Positions 1 to 9,386 are shown, numbered from the stretch's first letter. The stretch: DNA of 25,671 nt from CAZKBP01 sp964551015 (GCA_964551015.1 CAZKBP010000055.1:1-25671); one strand, 5' to 3'. The notes: generated by a model not told the origin, from the sequence alone. A program made the numbers and translations.

Positions 1-6
1 AGGACG

Positions 7-79
7 TTCCAAACCACCTTTAGGCGGTCCTCAGAGGGGGTCGAGGCCATTCCAAACCACCCTGAGGCGGTTCTCAGAG
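7..79. repeat. Two-copy imperfect 30-bp direct repeat at left edge
   Basis: Copies at 7-36 and 50-79 share the core ttccaaaccacc, then aggcgg and ctcagag, with a few differences; the start-to-start distance is 43 bp. Each copy can fold weakly (accacc against ggcggt, one mismatch). An 11-bp word, tcgaggccatt, occurs at 41-51 and again at 145-155, so the whole 1-160 block looks like a repeat array that may continue left of the window. No coding potential was recognised. Confidence 0.75.
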
Positions 80-81
80 AT

Positions 82-129
82 AGCAAGATGGAAATCTTGC
101 TCGTACAGCCTGCGAAGATAGGAATCTTC
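82..129. repeat. Two consecutive small hairpins downstream of the AsmA-like gene
   Basis: Perfect stem agcaagat / atcttgct with a ggaa loop at 82-101, followed by gaagat / atcttc with an agga loop at 114-129. Both share an aagat-NNNN-atctt core. They lie just beyond the stop codon of the minus-strand gene ending at 161. No T-run follows on either strand, so they look more like palindromic intergenic repeats than a classical terminator. Confidence 0.6.
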
Positions 130-160
130 ACAGAAAATAAGGGATCGAGGCCATTGGAGC

Positions 161-3100
161 TTATTTGAGGGTATCGACCAAGCCCGTGGAAAGCGATTTC
201 CAGAGTGCTTTGAAAAAGCTATCTTCTTCTTTGCGAATGTAGTAAACTTCGCCTGTTTTGGCTTTTCTCTTATCTAAGATATTGCGGTTGTTGATAATGA
301 GATTGGCTAAAAAGGTGAGGAAGCTTTTCTTTTTTTCGTGGTCTTCTTCTCGGAGCACTTGGATGCGCAAACGACGGTAGCCCGCAGCCAGAGTTCCCGT
401 GGCGAGGGTATCATTTAGCTCTACTTGATATTTGACCCGATTGATAAAGCCTTTTGAGATGCGGATGTGTTCGTTGCGCTCAATAATACTATTGAAGAAG
501 CCAGCTTTCATTTCGCCGAGTTCACCATAATAACGGCAGTAAAGCTTGGAGGCACGGAGGGGAAATTTGATGGTCGCATCAAGTAGTCCTTGGTTCATCA
601 ATCGGGCACTGGCAAAAATTGTCGTGGTGTCTTCGGGTGCGGCACGGGTGTCAATATCGTGAGCGGTGAGATTTAGCTCTGTAAAGAAAACTTCTCCAAT
701 ACCTACCCCACCGGTTACTTTCTCGCCGTAGTTGAGGCGTGAGTCAGCGATTTTGAGCGTATCTAGCACCAGTTTGAGAGGTATTTTGCGAAAGCTATTT
801 TGGGGCATCTTGGGTCGGAAGGTAGAATCTTTCACGAAAGTTTTGTCTCGGTAGATGTCCGCATTTAAAGATTTAATCGCAAGAGATTCAATAAAAAGCT
901 CTTTTTGATTAATCAGACGTCGAAAATCAATTTGATCTACATAGACTTGCTCTACATCCATACGGTAGCGTTCCGTCTGGTACCCTCCCTTGGCGATCAC
1001 AAACAAACTATCATTGTAGATGGTGGGGCGCACTTTGAATTCGTCTATCTCTATAAAAGATTGCCGCGAAGAGGCTTTAGCTTCTTTCACACGGATACCA
1101 TAGAGGCTATCAGGGGTATGAGTTTGATAGTTTTTGAGCCGTAGCTGAATGTCTTTACAAAAAAGCAGATCATTTTGGGAGCGTGTCGTAGCCGAATCCA
1201 AGCGTAACTGATAAAAGGTCACGTCTATGCTATCGGCGGTATGGTTGAGCGTGCGGACGCCCTGCCCTTTGTTGATTTTCTGCTCATAATTCAAGGCAGC
1301 GTTCTTGAGAGAGAGCGTATCAATCTCGATGAAGTTAGGGATTTCTGCCAGCAACTCTTCGGGGGTTCGTGCTTTCGCATTAGGACGAGAAGGAAGCAGG
1401 GCATTATCATAGATATCCAACTGGACATTTTCTAATGCCAAAGATTGCAAGTGATAGCCTTCGTTGCGCACCAGACGTTTGAAATCAATATTATTAATCC
1501 TCAGGTCTTGGGCGGCCAAATCAAATCGGGTTTTACGATAGGTATTTGCTCGGTCAAAAGCTGCTTTATCCAAGAGAGGCTCGTAACGCAGGTTTTGAAC
1601 ATAGACCGAGGAGTCTTGCAGGGAACTGCTGAGGCGATCTAGAGCAATCCGGTACAAACTATCAGGAGTAATGAACTCGTAATCTCTTAGCGAGAGCTGT
1701 ATACTTTCGGAATACAATAACTTTTCTTGCTCCTCCAAAGCTCGAGAAGATTTGTCTAAGGCTAGTTTAGTTTTCCGTGCAAACAGATTGATGTGTTCTA
1801 CCCGATGCCGTGCCAGACGAAGTTTAGTATCTCCAGGCAATCGGGGAACTGCGATGTTATAATAGAGAGAGGCTTCGTTGAGAGCAAAAGTATCTATATC
1901 AATGTAAATGGGAATGGAACGAAGTATCTCTTCGGCCGTTTTGGGTTTAATTCCTGGCTTTGGTGGCTTATTTAAATCCGTGTATAATTGTAAATGTGGC
2001 TGATTGACAAAGAGCGAATTGACCACAAACTCTTGGTCAAATACCAGACGATCTATGTCAATGGCATTGGCTTGGATGCTCTTGAGGTCGGCTTGCAAAT
2101 GCGTACTTCGATGCTGATTTTGCGCTACAAACTCCTCAGGAGAGAGCAAGGGTAAATAACGCAGTTCCTCGATCAGTAGAACCGAGTCTTCCAGTGAGCT
2201 TTGGATGTTGCGGAGTGAAAGGTTAAACACATTATTTTTATCTCGGTACAAATAGCCCCCTAAGGTGAACAGAATATTTCCAGAATAGAATTGCTGGAAA
2301 GTAGAATCTTCGGTTGCCTTGCCAATCCTGATTTGTGGAACTACAAAGTTGATATCTTCGGCGATATGATAAGATAAACCCGTGGCTTGTTTGGTAAAGC
2401 TCTTTTCTTGGTAAATGACATTTGCCTGATTGACACTCAGGGTATCAATTTTAATATAAAAAGGGATTTCTCTCAGAAGGCGACGCAAACCCGTGGTATC
2501 TGTCAAGTTGCGATTCTCCAATTGTGCCATTAATACTCTTTGATTTTCAGCCAAAGAAACAGTTCCATTAATGATCAGATCTTCTCGGGGTATGGTGTCC
2601 CAAATGGGTTTGGAGATAGAATCTTCTTGCTCATTTTCATCCAACAAAAGCGCAAGGGCTTCCTCTCTGGTCAAGCTGTCTACTACAACATCATAAAAAT
2701 CATAATAAGCTAGCCACTGGCTTATCAAGGAATCAACCACGAGTGAATCTTGCAGGGTAGGTGGCTTGGGGCGTTTGGGTTTTGTCTTATCTGTATAAAT
2801 ATTAAGACGAGGGTTTTGCAAGCTTAGGCCTCCCCAATCTATTTCCTGATACATCAGCAGGCGTCTGAAGTCAATTTCTTGCCCTCTGATGTTATCAATA
2901 GAAATATCCAAGAGGCTACCTTGATAGCGTATTTTTTCAGAAAACTCTTCACTAGAAATCAAGGGTTTGACAGACAGGCTATCTATGCTAATGTAAGATT
3001 GTAAAGAAGAAATATCAATGCGATCTAAACTTACCTGATAATATCCGTTGGCAGTCTGCAACCGATAGTCGGCTAGGCTCATCCTCAAATTCTTCGTATC

Positions 3101-4981
3101 TATTTCTGCCAAAGCGGGGCGGTCTAGTGCATGTCCGAGCTGGATGTTAAAAATCTGGAGATCAATATTGGCGACCTGATGATGGTTGACGCCGTTCTCT
3201 TCCTCTGATTCTTCTAAGGCAACCGTTTCGTGGTAATCCACGGAGGCTTGTTGGATGCTCAGGGTATCCACCTCAATAAAAAGCGGAATAGACTGGAGTA
3301 CTTCTTCAAAATTTTGGTACTCCTGACTGGGTCGCTTGGCCTTTCTTTTATCCAAATAAGCTTTAAAAGTGGGTTGTTCTAAATGAATAGCACCTAACGC
3401 AAACTCTTGCTGGTAAGCAAAGCGCTCAATGTCTAGATTACGAGCCGTGAGCTTCCCTACTCTGGCGTCTATCAGCATCTGCTGGTAATAGGTGCGGGCA
3501 GAGAAAGCCTGGGGGCTTATCAGGGGTTTCAGGTAAGCATTTTCAACCTGAATTACAGAATCCAAGGAAGAAACCCGAGCTCCTTCCATAAAGAACTCGT
3601 AGACCCCATTCGGCGTACGGAAAGTGTAGTTTTTGATGGATAAGTCTACATTTTTAGAAAAAAGAGCGCGTTCGCTACTTTGTTGGTCAATGGCTCGCCC
3701 CAAGGCTAAATATTGGAAACTCAGATTGATGCTATCAATTTTGTGGTAGGTATCTCGAGAGGCGTCACGCCCTGCGTTTTTTTGGCGAAACTCCAGAGAT
3801 GAGTGTTGCAAACTGAGCGTATCCATGCGCAGGTAAAAAGGCAGATCACGCAAAAGATTCTTGATAGCATCTTGTTCAGAGCCCTCAGCTAATGGCGGTG
3901 CTTCGGCGGCGGCTTCTGTCTCGGGTAGTGTATCTAGGCTTGCTTTTAGCCTTTGATCTTGCTCAATATAAAGATCAAGCCCATTGATCTCGAGTGTCTT
4001 CAAATCAAACTCTTGTTGGTACAAAGCCCGATTGAAGTCAAGCCCTGTAATTTCCATGAACTCGGATTGTACTTGGAAGTGTGTCCCTTGATAATTTTGG
4101 ATATTCTCGATCTGGTTGACTTTGAGCATAGAAGCAGGTTCTATTTTCAAATTTTCTATTCGGAACACAGAGTCCAGGCTGGATAGATGTAAATTCTCAG
4201 AAGAAAAATTATAGACCTGATCGGGAGTATTGAAGCTGTAATCTTTGAAGCTCAGCTCGAAATTCTCGAGCGCAATGGGTCGCTTTTGGTTGGCTTTGGC
4301 AATTTCTATTCCCATCAGCGCCAAATTAATGCTATCTCCTTGGTGGTAAATTTCTCCTTGATCTGTGAAGAGATGAAAGCTCACATCCGCGTCGACGATT
4401 TCAAACTTATCTAAACGAAAGCCCTTAGAAATTTTCTCAAAAAAATCCACCACCTGCTGGTCGGTGGCACGGCTCACCCGATTGGTATCTTGGGCTTGAT
4501 GATTCTTAAATTTGATTTTGGGACTGAAGAGCTTGATTTTATCTATATGAATTTCGTGCGTACGGATAAAATTGATCCATTGTATATTCTCGACCTCGAG
4601 TTCTCCCACGCGCAGGGCTAAGTCAATATGAGATTCGTCCTCTTTTTGCTTGAGAATTTCTTGCCATCGTTGGGGGTTCTTTTTGATTTCTATTTCTCTG
4701 ACGCTAATATTGGCATCAAACAAACTGACATTCAGTTGATCAATGTTAAGAATATAGAGGCTATCGGTATGGGTATGTACCGCTGCTATCAGGCTATCTT
4801 TGATGTAGGGGTTAAGATGGAAATAGAGTAAGAAGTACAAACCCGTTAAAGTCAAGCAAAACCCTAGGAATAGTCTTAGGAGCATTCGCTGTAACCACCG
4901 GAAAGTAGCCTCACGGGTAGAACGTTGAGCTGGTGATTCAGGTACTTCGGATAACTCGGTCTGTGTGGTATTTTCATCCAT
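161..4981 (-). CDS. Giant AsmA/TamB-like membrane-anchored repeat protein (1606 aa)
   Basis: The N-terminus (1-32) is polar. A single hydrophobic segment at about 34-56 (LLRLFLGFCLTLTGLYFLLY) should anchor the protein in the inner membrane, leaving about 1550 residues in the periplasm. The rest is built of about seven degenerate repeats with a period near 185 residues. Each carries a motif like 'IEIDTLSLxxAxLxY' at roughly 193, 385, 569, 844, 1029, 1221 and 1404, preceded by 'xxDIYxDKxxPxRP' and followed by 'xSLxDSxLxIExLxxxPL'. The 569-844 interval holds an extra acidic insert of about 90 residues. Alternating beta-strand repeats behind one N-terminal helix are typical of AsmA/TamB/YhdP-type envelope bridge proteins, which carry lipids or assist outer-membrane assembly. 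That family assignment is inferred from architecture. Divergent from the transporter at 5175; no operon partner is visible. Confidence 0.85.
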   Translation of the reverse strand: MDENTTQTELSEVPESPAQRSTREATFRWLQRMLLRLFLGFCLTLTGLYFLLYFHLNPYIKDSLIAAVHTHTDSLYILNIDQLNVSLFDANISVREIEIKKNPQRWQEILKQKEDESHIDLALRVGELEVENIQWINFIRTHEIHIDKIKLFSPKIKFKNHQAQDTNRVSRATDQQVVDFFEKISKGFRLDKFEIVDADVSFHLFTDQGEIYHQGDSINLALMGIEIAKANQKRPIALENFELSFKDYSFNTPDQVYNFSSENLHLSSLDSVFRIENLKIEPASMLKVNQIENIQNYQGTHFQVQSEFMEITGLDFNRALYQQEFDLKTLEINGLDLYIEQDQRLKASLDTLPETEAAAEAPPLAEGSEQDAIKNLLRDLPFYLRMDTLSLQHSSLEFRQKNAGRDASRDTYHKIDSINLSFQYLALGRAIDQQSSERALFSKNVDLSIKNYTFRTPNGVYEFFMEGARVSSLDSVIQVENAYLKPLISPQAFSARTYYQQMLIDARVGKLTARNLDIERFAYQQEFALGAIHLEQPTFKAYLDKRKAKRPSQEYQNFEEVLQSIPLFIEVDTLSIQQASVDYHETVALEESEEENGVNHHQVANIDLQIFNIQLGHALDRPALAEIDTKNLRMSLADYRLQTANGYYQVSLDRIDISSLQSYISIDSLSVKPLISSEEFSEKIRYQGSLLDISIDNIRGQEIDFRRLLMYQEIDWGGLSLQNPRLNIYTDKTKPKRPKPPTLQDSLVVDSLISQWLAYYDFYDVVVDSLTREEALALLLDENEQEDSISKPIWDTIPREDLIINGTVSLAENQRVLMAQLENRNLTDTTGLRRLLREIPFYIKIDTLSVNQANVIYQEKSFTKQATGLSYHIAEDINFVVPQIRIGKATEDSTFQQFYSGNILFTLGGYLYRDKNNVFNLSLRNIQSSLEDSVLLIEELRYLPLLSPEEFVAQNQHRSTHLQADLKSIQANAIDIDRLVFDQEFVVNSLFVNQPHLQLYTDLNKPPKPGIKPKTAEEILRSIPIYIDIDTFALNEASLYYNIAVPRLPGDTKLRLARHRVEHINLFARKTKLALDKSSRALEEQEKLLYSESIQLSLRDYEFITPDSLYRIALDRLSSSLQDSSVYVQNLRYEPLLDKAAFDRANTYRKTRFDLAAQDLRINNIDFKRLVRNEGYHLQSLALENVQLDIYDNALLPSRPNAKARTPEELLAEIPNFIEIDTLSLKNAALNYEQKINKGQGVRTLNHTADSIDVTFYQLRLDSATTRSQNDLLFCKDIQLRLKNYQTHTPDSLYGIRVKEAKASSRQSFIEIDEFKVRPTIYNDSLFVIAKGGYQTERYRMDVEQVYVDQIDFRRLINQKELFIESLAIKSLNADIYRDKTFVKDSTFRPKMPQNSFRKIPLKLVLDTLKIADSRLNYGEKVTGGVGIGEVFFTELNLTAHDIDTRAAPEDTTTIFASARLMNQGLLDATIKFPLRASKLYCRYYGELGEMKAGFFNSIIERNEHIRISKGFINRVKYQVELNDTLATGTLAAGYRRLRIQVLREEDHEKKKSFLTFLANLIINNRNILDKRKAKTGEVYYIRKEEDSFFKALWKSLSTGLVDTLK

Positions 4982-5094
4982 AGGGACGTGGCTAAGAGAA
5001 TCTGTTTTACGACCTAAAATTACAAAAAGTTTATTAATTCAAATATTTATCCTCTCTGGTATCTACAATTATTTAAAGAAACCACATGAGGTTA

Positions 5095-5107
5095 GGAATA
5101 TTATTCC
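5095..5107. promoter_or_regulatory. Palindrome in divergent spacer (possible operator)
   Basis: Perfect inverted repeat ggaat-att-attcc in the 193-bp AT-rich spacer between two divergent genes, about 70 bp before the transporter start. It is followed by a short direct repeat, aatatttg, twice. It could be a regulator site; no regulator gene lies nearby and no Bacteroidota -7 box (TAnnTTTG) could be placed with correct spacing. Confidence 0.25.
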
Positions 5108-5174
5108 AATATTTGTGAATATTTGCTTTTGACGATTTGTGCCTGATTTTTTCACGCATCGCTGATTTTTCTCT

Positions 5175-6092
5175 ATGGAAACCAAGCTTATTTCTACCTA
5201 TCTTCTGCCCATCGTGTTGGCCTTTATCATGCTAGGAATGGGGTTATCACTCAGCACCCGTGATTTCAAGAATATTTTCACCTATCCCAAAGCCTTATTC
5301 ACGGGTTTAGCTTGTCAGATGCTCATTCTTCCCGTGATTGCCTTGGGTATTGCTTGGGGAGCAGGAATCGTAGGATTATCCCCCGAGATTCAAGTAGGAA
5401 TCGTACTGATCGCTGCTTGTCCGGGTGGAGCCGTCTCCAATCTGATTTCGCATTTGCTGGAAGCCAATGTGGCTTTGTCCGTGTCGCTCACCACCGTGAA
5501 TAGTTTCTTAGTGATTTTTACCATTCCCACGATTGTGAATGTAGCCTTATGGTTTTTTATGGGGATGGATCAGCACGTGCGTCTGCCTTTTTGGTCAACG
5601 CTGGGAGAGATTTTGCTCATGACAGTAATTCCTTGTGTACTAGGGATTTATATCCGTTATCATAACAAAAACCTAGCCGAAAACGTGGAGCGACCTCTCA
5701 AGTTTATCATGCCAGTATTACTGGCATTGGCCATGTTGGGGGCGATTTTCTTAGAAAAAGGGCAAGATTTACATTTCAGTGGGAAAAACTACGCTGAAGT
5801 TACCGCTTTTGTGCTCCTGCTGAATATAGCAGGGATGGCCTTGGGCTACTATCTCACCGGATTTCTAAGGATGGGTAAGAACGAAATGATTACGATTGCC
5901 ATAGAAACTGGACTGCAAAATACGGGCTTAGCCCTCACCATCGCTACCAGCAGTTTATTTCTCAATAACCAAGAAATGGCGATTCCGGCTTCTATTTACG
6001 CGCTTTTTACTTTTTTCTCGGCTGCTATCTTTGGCCTGATTGTTAAACCAGAGTTGCTAGGAGCTAAGAAGTTAAAGCGGTGGCTGGGTTAG
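5175..6092 (+). CDS. Bile acid:sodium symporter (BASS/SBF) family transporter
   Basis: A 305-residue, strongly hydrophobic protein with about nine or ten membrane helices. It carries the family hallmarks: 'MGLSLSTRDF' near 22-31, 'AACPGGAVSNLIS' at 80-92 (the unwound-helix region that binds sodium in BASS proteins), and 'ETGLQNTGLALTIA' near 243-256 in the second half. The family (TC 2.A.28) couples sodium import to uptake of organic anions such as bile acids, pyruvate, pantothenate or sulfonates. The substrate cannot be read from sequence, and in a free-living bacterium bile acid is unlikely. Length is normal for the family. The ATG at 5175 has no Shine-Dalgarno sequence, as usual in Bacteroidota. 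Monocistronic: divergent from the AsmA-like gene and convergent with the hydrolase at 6200. Confidence 0.93.
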   Translation: METKLISTYLLPIVLAFIMLGMGLSLSTRDFKNIFTYPKALFTGLACQMLILPVIALGIAWGAGIVGLSPEIQVGIVLIAACPGGAVSNLISHLLEANVALSVSLTTVNSFLVIFTIPTIVNVALWFFMGMDQHVRLPFWSTLGEILLMTVIPCVLGIYIRYHNKNLAENVERPLKFIMPVLLALAMLGAIFLEKGQDLHFSGKNYAEVTAFVLLLNIAGMALGYYLTGFLRMGKNEMITIAIETGLQNTGLALTIATSSLFLNNQEMAIPASIYALFTFFSAAIFGLIVKPELLGAKKLKRWLG

Positions 6093-6143
6093 TGGTGGCT
6101 GGTAGTTGATAAAGAGAGAAGTTGAACAGAGGTTGCTGTTTAG

Positions 6144-6178
6144 GCTCCAAAGCCCACCTTTCACAAATTGAAAGGAGC
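6144..6178. terminator. Possible terminator hairpin between convergent genes
   Basis: Stem cctttca / tgaaagg with a caaat loop (6157-6175), flanked by an outer gctcc / ggagc pairing (6144-6148 and 6174-6178) that partly competes with it. It lies in the 107-bp gap between convergent stop codons, the expected site of a bidirectional terminator. No clear T-run follows, so the call is weak. Confidence 0.35.
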
Positions 6179-6199
6179 TTATAAGCTGAAATTTAGAAC

Positions 6200-7075
6200 C
6201 TACTTTACATAGTGCTGTGCCAAGAATTTAATCACGGCTTGGGTAAAAACTCGGTTAGAATCTCCCGCCACCATATGATGTGCATCGCTGACATCTACAC
6301 TGTTGATTTGAGGGGCTACCTCGAGTAATTCTTGCATGGCTTCGGGGCTGACCACATCGCTCATTCCTCCACGAATGGCCAAAGTGGGAACCCTTAGATT
6401 TTGCGCTGCTTTCAGGAGTATTTCCACGTGAGCCTCTAATTTTTCCTCATCATTGATAGAAAAATTATTAACAAAAGCAGGATCCCAATGCCAATAAAAT
6501 CTACCGTTTTCGCCTTGGCGCAAGTTATTCATCAGATTTTTACTGATTTCAGGTTTGGGGCGATGTGGTAGATATTTCGCAACTGCTTCCACGGCTTGCT
6601 CAAAATCGTCAAAGCCATCTAGGTAGGCTTTCATGAAAGCAAAAATCTTGGATACACCTTGGCGGCTGGGGCGAGGAACAATATCTACCAAAATGAGTGT
6701 GCTACAAATGGATTCTGTGCTATTCCCTTCTGCCAATAAGCCCGTCATTCCTCCCATAGAAGCTCCCACGATGGCGGGCTTTCGAGAAAGCTGACTAAGC
6801 ACGGCCAAGAGATCATTGACATTGTCGGCTAATTGGTAGCTTCCGTCGGGCGACCAAGAGCTTTCTCCGTGCCCCCGTGCATCACAAGCGATGGCATACC
6901 AGCCCGCTTCGGCTACTTGGCGACAGGTATCACCCCAAGAGTGCTTGGTTTGCCCGCCCCCGTGTAAAAAAATAACGGGCGCGCGTTCAGCATCTCCCCA
7001 GCCTTGGGCCGCAATGTGTAAATCAGGTTTGACCTCGAAGCGTAAGTTTTGGGGAGAAAGTGGCGTGGAAATCAT
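6200..7075 (-). CDS. Alpha/beta hydrolase (epoxide-hydrolase/esterase type)
   Basis: A 291-residue single-domain alpha/beta hydrolase, normal family length. 'FLHGGG' at 36-41 forms the oxyanion region, 'CDARGHGES' at 64-72 is the typical loop after strand 4, and the nucleophile elbow is GASMGG at 104-109 with Ser106. The acid is probably Asp240 in 'RGGMSDVVSP', and the base His266 or His267 in 'DAHHMVAGD'. All three catalytic residues are present, so it should be active on an ester, thioester or similar bond. A Ser nucleophile argues against a true epoxide hydrolase or dehalogenase, which use Asp. There is no signal peptide, so it is cytoplasmic. It stands alone: the next minus-strand gene ends about 185 bp upstream behind a terminator. 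The substrate is not predictable. Confidence 0.9.
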   Translation of the reverse strand: MISTPLSPQNLRFEVKPDLHIAAQGWGDAERAPVIFLHGGGQTKHSWGDTCRQVAEAGWYAIACDARGHGESSWSPDGSYQLADNVNDLLAVLSQLSRKPAIVGASMGGMTGLLAEGNSTESICSTLILVDIVPRPSRQGVSKIFAFMKAYLDGFDDFEQAVEAVAKYLPHRPKPEISKNLMNNLRQGENGRFYWHWDPAFVNNFSINDEEKLEAHVEILLKAAQNLRVPTLAIRGGMSDVVSPEAMQELLEVAPQINSVDVSDAHHMVAGDSNRVFTQAVIKFLAQHYVK

Positions 7076-7199
7076 GGAGATTCTGGATTTAGTCTTGCAA
7101 ACGAGCAGTTCTTAGGCGCAAAGACGTTGAGATGCTTTTTAGACGGCTACAAATTGCTTTGTACAATAATAGTCAAAGTATGGCGTATTTCTTACTTCA

Positions 7200-7230
7200 A
7201 AAACAAAAAAGACTTGGGGATTTTCCCAAG
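7200..7230 (-). terminator. Rho-independent terminator of the 7260-7685 gene
   Basis: Read on the minus strand, cttggg / cccaag forms a 6-bp GC-rich stem with a 6-nt loop (7213-7230), followed directly by a long T-rich run (tcttttttgttttt). It lies 30 nt after the stop codon at 7260, the expected geometry for an intrinsic terminator. Confidence 0.8.
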
Positions 7231-7259
7231 CCTTTTCTTCATCAGGTGTTTTTTTCTTA

Positions 7260-7685
7260 TTAGCGGAGCAAGAAAGTGGAAGCTGTCCGTTCATCTTTGA
7301 AGCTTTCTACCTTGGCATAAACTCGAGTGGGGTTCGTGTTTTTGAGTGCATTCTGAACAAGCTTTTCGGTAGGATGATCTTGTGGCAATAAAACAGAGGC
7401 ACGGCAGTCGTAAGGATTCTGAGAACACTTGACCTGACCCGACACATTCTCAAACCAATCCCCGAACGACCACTCTAAGTCTCTATGCGTTGTCCCTTTG
7501 AATTTTTGTAGGTCAATCATCCAGTTAGGACATGTATTTTCTTTGGCAATTTGGCGGGCTTCTTGCCAGGCTTCTCGATAATTGCGAGAAGATACAAAGC
7601 CTTGTAAAGTAAGCTTTACTAAGTGGCGGTTTTCATCGTAAGTGATTTCGGTTTTGTCTTTGCTTTTCGTTGGAGTAGCGATCAT
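7260..7685 (-). CDS. Small conserved-looking protein of unknown function
   Basis: A 141-residue soluble protein with no signal peptide or membrane segment. The pattern 'ITYDENRHLVKLTLQGFVSSRNYREAWQ' followed by 'NWMIDLQKF' (about 13-65) is a strand-strand-helix-strand order. This resembles the STAS/SpoIIAA-like stand-alone domains common in Bacteroidota, with the second half 'ASVLLPQDHPTEKLVQ' giving another strand and helix. This fold idea rests on the secondary-structure pattern only; I do not recognise the family. Start ATG at 7685 is the only reasonable one. It has its own terminator downstream and a 284-bp AT-rich spacer upstream, so it is probably transcribed alone. It contains two Cys residues in 'KCSQNPYDCR' but no metal-site pattern. 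Confidence 0.75.
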   Translation of the reverse strand: MIATPTKSKDKTEITYDENRHLVKLTLQGFVSSRNYREAWQEARQIAKENTCPNWMIDLQKFKGTTHRDLEWSFGDWFENVSGQVKCSQNPYDCRASVLLPQDHPTEKLVQNALKNTNPTRVYAKVESFKDERTASTFLLR

Positions 7686-7969
7686 AGTCTTGGAGGTTTA
7701 GAAACAGTATTGAATGATTTTAAAGGGGCGTGGGAAGAATATCAGTTAAGTACTGAGACTTTTGTAATACCTACTTTAAATATAAATAGAAAGATTTCAC
7801 CCTCTCGATTTAATTAAACTAATTCAATACATATGTAACAAAAAGTACTATTGATTGCAAATTCGGGTAATTATCTTAATATTCAAATGACAAAAATCAG
7901 GAAAAAGGATTTAACCGTGAATTTATCACCTTTAAACCTCCTAAAATAGTCATTCACCGAACTTCAAAT

Positions 7970-9331
7970 CTAATCTCCCTTAAAAAGCTTCTCGTAAAGG
8001 CGATATTTTTTCTTCTGGTAAGTTTTCTCCAAATCACGCCAAGTGAAAATGCTGGCTAGCACAATGAACAGATTGAGCAAATAGAACCAAGGAAGTTTTT
8101 GAGGAATTGCCATCAGCAGTATGAGTATAATCAGCAGAAATCCATAGCCAATATGGGTATTGCCACCCAAGGCAAAAGAACTTTTGACCTGCTTCGGACT
8201 CAAGACAGAAGCCCACAGACTGACCACGAAGCAACAAACCAAGCCAGACAAGTAAAAGATCACATAAAAAAGATTTATCTTTTGATAAATGATCAAAATT
8301 ATAAAGCCAGCCAAACAATCTGAGAGAAGCGGCACGAGAAGCAATTCTGCTTGTACCCAAGCTAAGCGAGAGAGACGCCCGTCGGCTTTATCTATTTTTA
8401 GCCAAAGCTCTGGAAAATAGCCCCAGCTATTCATATACACATAAGTAAAGAGCAGGAGCGGGGAGAAAACCATCCAGATAAAAAAACCCAGAAAATTTGA
8501 ATCGGTATCTCTCATCGTGAGTATACCCAGTAAAATGATTTTGTTCAGCAAACCAAGCAACAAGACCGTCCGTGATTTGGCATTGCGAAACCAAAGCATC
8601 CGCAGAGGATTTTGATAGAAAAAGTTTGGACTGAATTGACTTGGTAGATTTTCTTTGTGAGCAATGACTTGATGTTCTATCTGTAGGTCAGCTACTAAAA
8701 GTAGCAAGAGCGAAACTCCATTTACCACTAAATGCACCGAAAGAGCGTAGCGCTCGATGTCTTTGTAGAGCCAAAACTGGGTAAATACATAGCCTAAAAC
8801 GAACAGTACCCAGAGACCCAGAGATAAGGGCAAATGTTTGAGTTCTTTTTCCAAAAAGCTGTGTAGAGTCTGGTTGAGGGTAAAAGCGGTCAGGATCATC
8901 AGGAATCCATTCAGCGCGTGCAGCCAGCCGTAATGGTTTGATCGCAACACGATCGTGATGAAAAACAGCCAAAGTACTAAGAAAAACACGTTTCCCAAGG
9001 CAACAAAGCCGTCTACCAGCCATTTTTGCCAGGTTGGGACAGGGTAAAAGGGTGCCACTAGCTCCACTCGCTGCTGATAAACTGGAAATAAGCCTTTCAG
9101 AAAAACCATCAAAGCCAAGAAGATATGTAAGCCCAGCCCTACATACTCCGGCGGGAAACGATCCGCCTCCGCATAGACTTGGTCAATACCATAAGCAATC
9201 CCATAGGCATAGCCCAGCATCAACAAAGAAAACAAAACCGTGGAACCTACGCGGATGAAGGCATTTTTTTTCCGAAAAAAATACTGCAGGCGAACTTTCC
9301 AAACTAATAAAATGGCTTTCCAGATCATCAT
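7970..9331 (-). CDS. ABC-2-type permease-like polytopic membrane protein
   Basis: A 453-residue protein with about 10-12 hydrophobic segments, for example near 29-49, 66-86 and 107-129, and several in the second half. A basic, amphipathic N-terminus (WKAILLVWKVRLQYFFRKKNAF) precedes the first helix. That opening, and the overall layout, match exporter permeases of ABC systems whose ATPase is encoded separately. Bacteroidota have many such divergent permeases. No ATP-binding domain is fused to it. The nearest ATPase is at 11263-12024 on the same strand, separated by a transposase remnant and an oppositely oriented pfk gene, so pairing of the two is a hypothesis. ATG at 9331 is followed by a second ATG at 9328. 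The role (export of lipid, peptide or drug) cannot be read from the sequence. Confidence 0.72.
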   Translation of the reverse strand: MMIWKAILLVWKVRLQYFFRKKNAFIRVGSTVLFSLLMLGYAYGIAYGIDQVYAEADRFPPEYVGLGLHIFLALMVFLKGLFPVYQQRVELVAPFYPVPTWQKWLVDGFVALGNVFFLVLWLFFITIVLRSNHYGWLHALNGFLMILTAFTLNQTLHSFLEKELKHLPLSLGLWVLFVLGYVFTQFWLYKDIERYALSVHLVVNGVSLLLLLVADLQIEHQVIAHKENLPSQFSPNFFYQNPLRMLWFRNAKSRTVLLLGLLNKIILLGILTMRDTDSNFLGFFIWMVFSPLLLFTYVYMNSWGYFPELWLKIDKADGRLSRLAWVQAELLLVPLLSDCLAGFIILIIYQKINLFYVIFYLSGLVCCFVVSLWASVLSPKQVKSSFALGGNTHIGYGFLLIILILLMAIPQKLPWFYLLNLFIVLASIFTWRDLEKTYQKKKYRLYEKLFKGD

Positions 9332-9386
9332 AACTTCTATTAATTAAATACAGATCACCTCTCCACCTCGCCAAGCAAAGCCCTAG

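Noticed and set aside
1..160. CRISPR array at the left edge
   Set aside because: Only two imperfect copies with a 13-bp gap, no spacer-length regularity and no cas genes.
905..4831. Several plus-strand open frames of 60-80 codons inside the AsmA-like gene
   Set aside because: They are antisense to a clearly coding 1606-codon frame with regular protein repeats and show no recognisable domain.
7049..7300. 83-codon plus-strand frame after the hydrolase start
   Set aside because: It covers the terminator and overlaps two real genes; composition is noncoding.
8034..9023. Open frames of about 110 codons overlapping the permease
   Set aside because: The permease frame has consistent membrane helices over its full length; the others are composition shadows.
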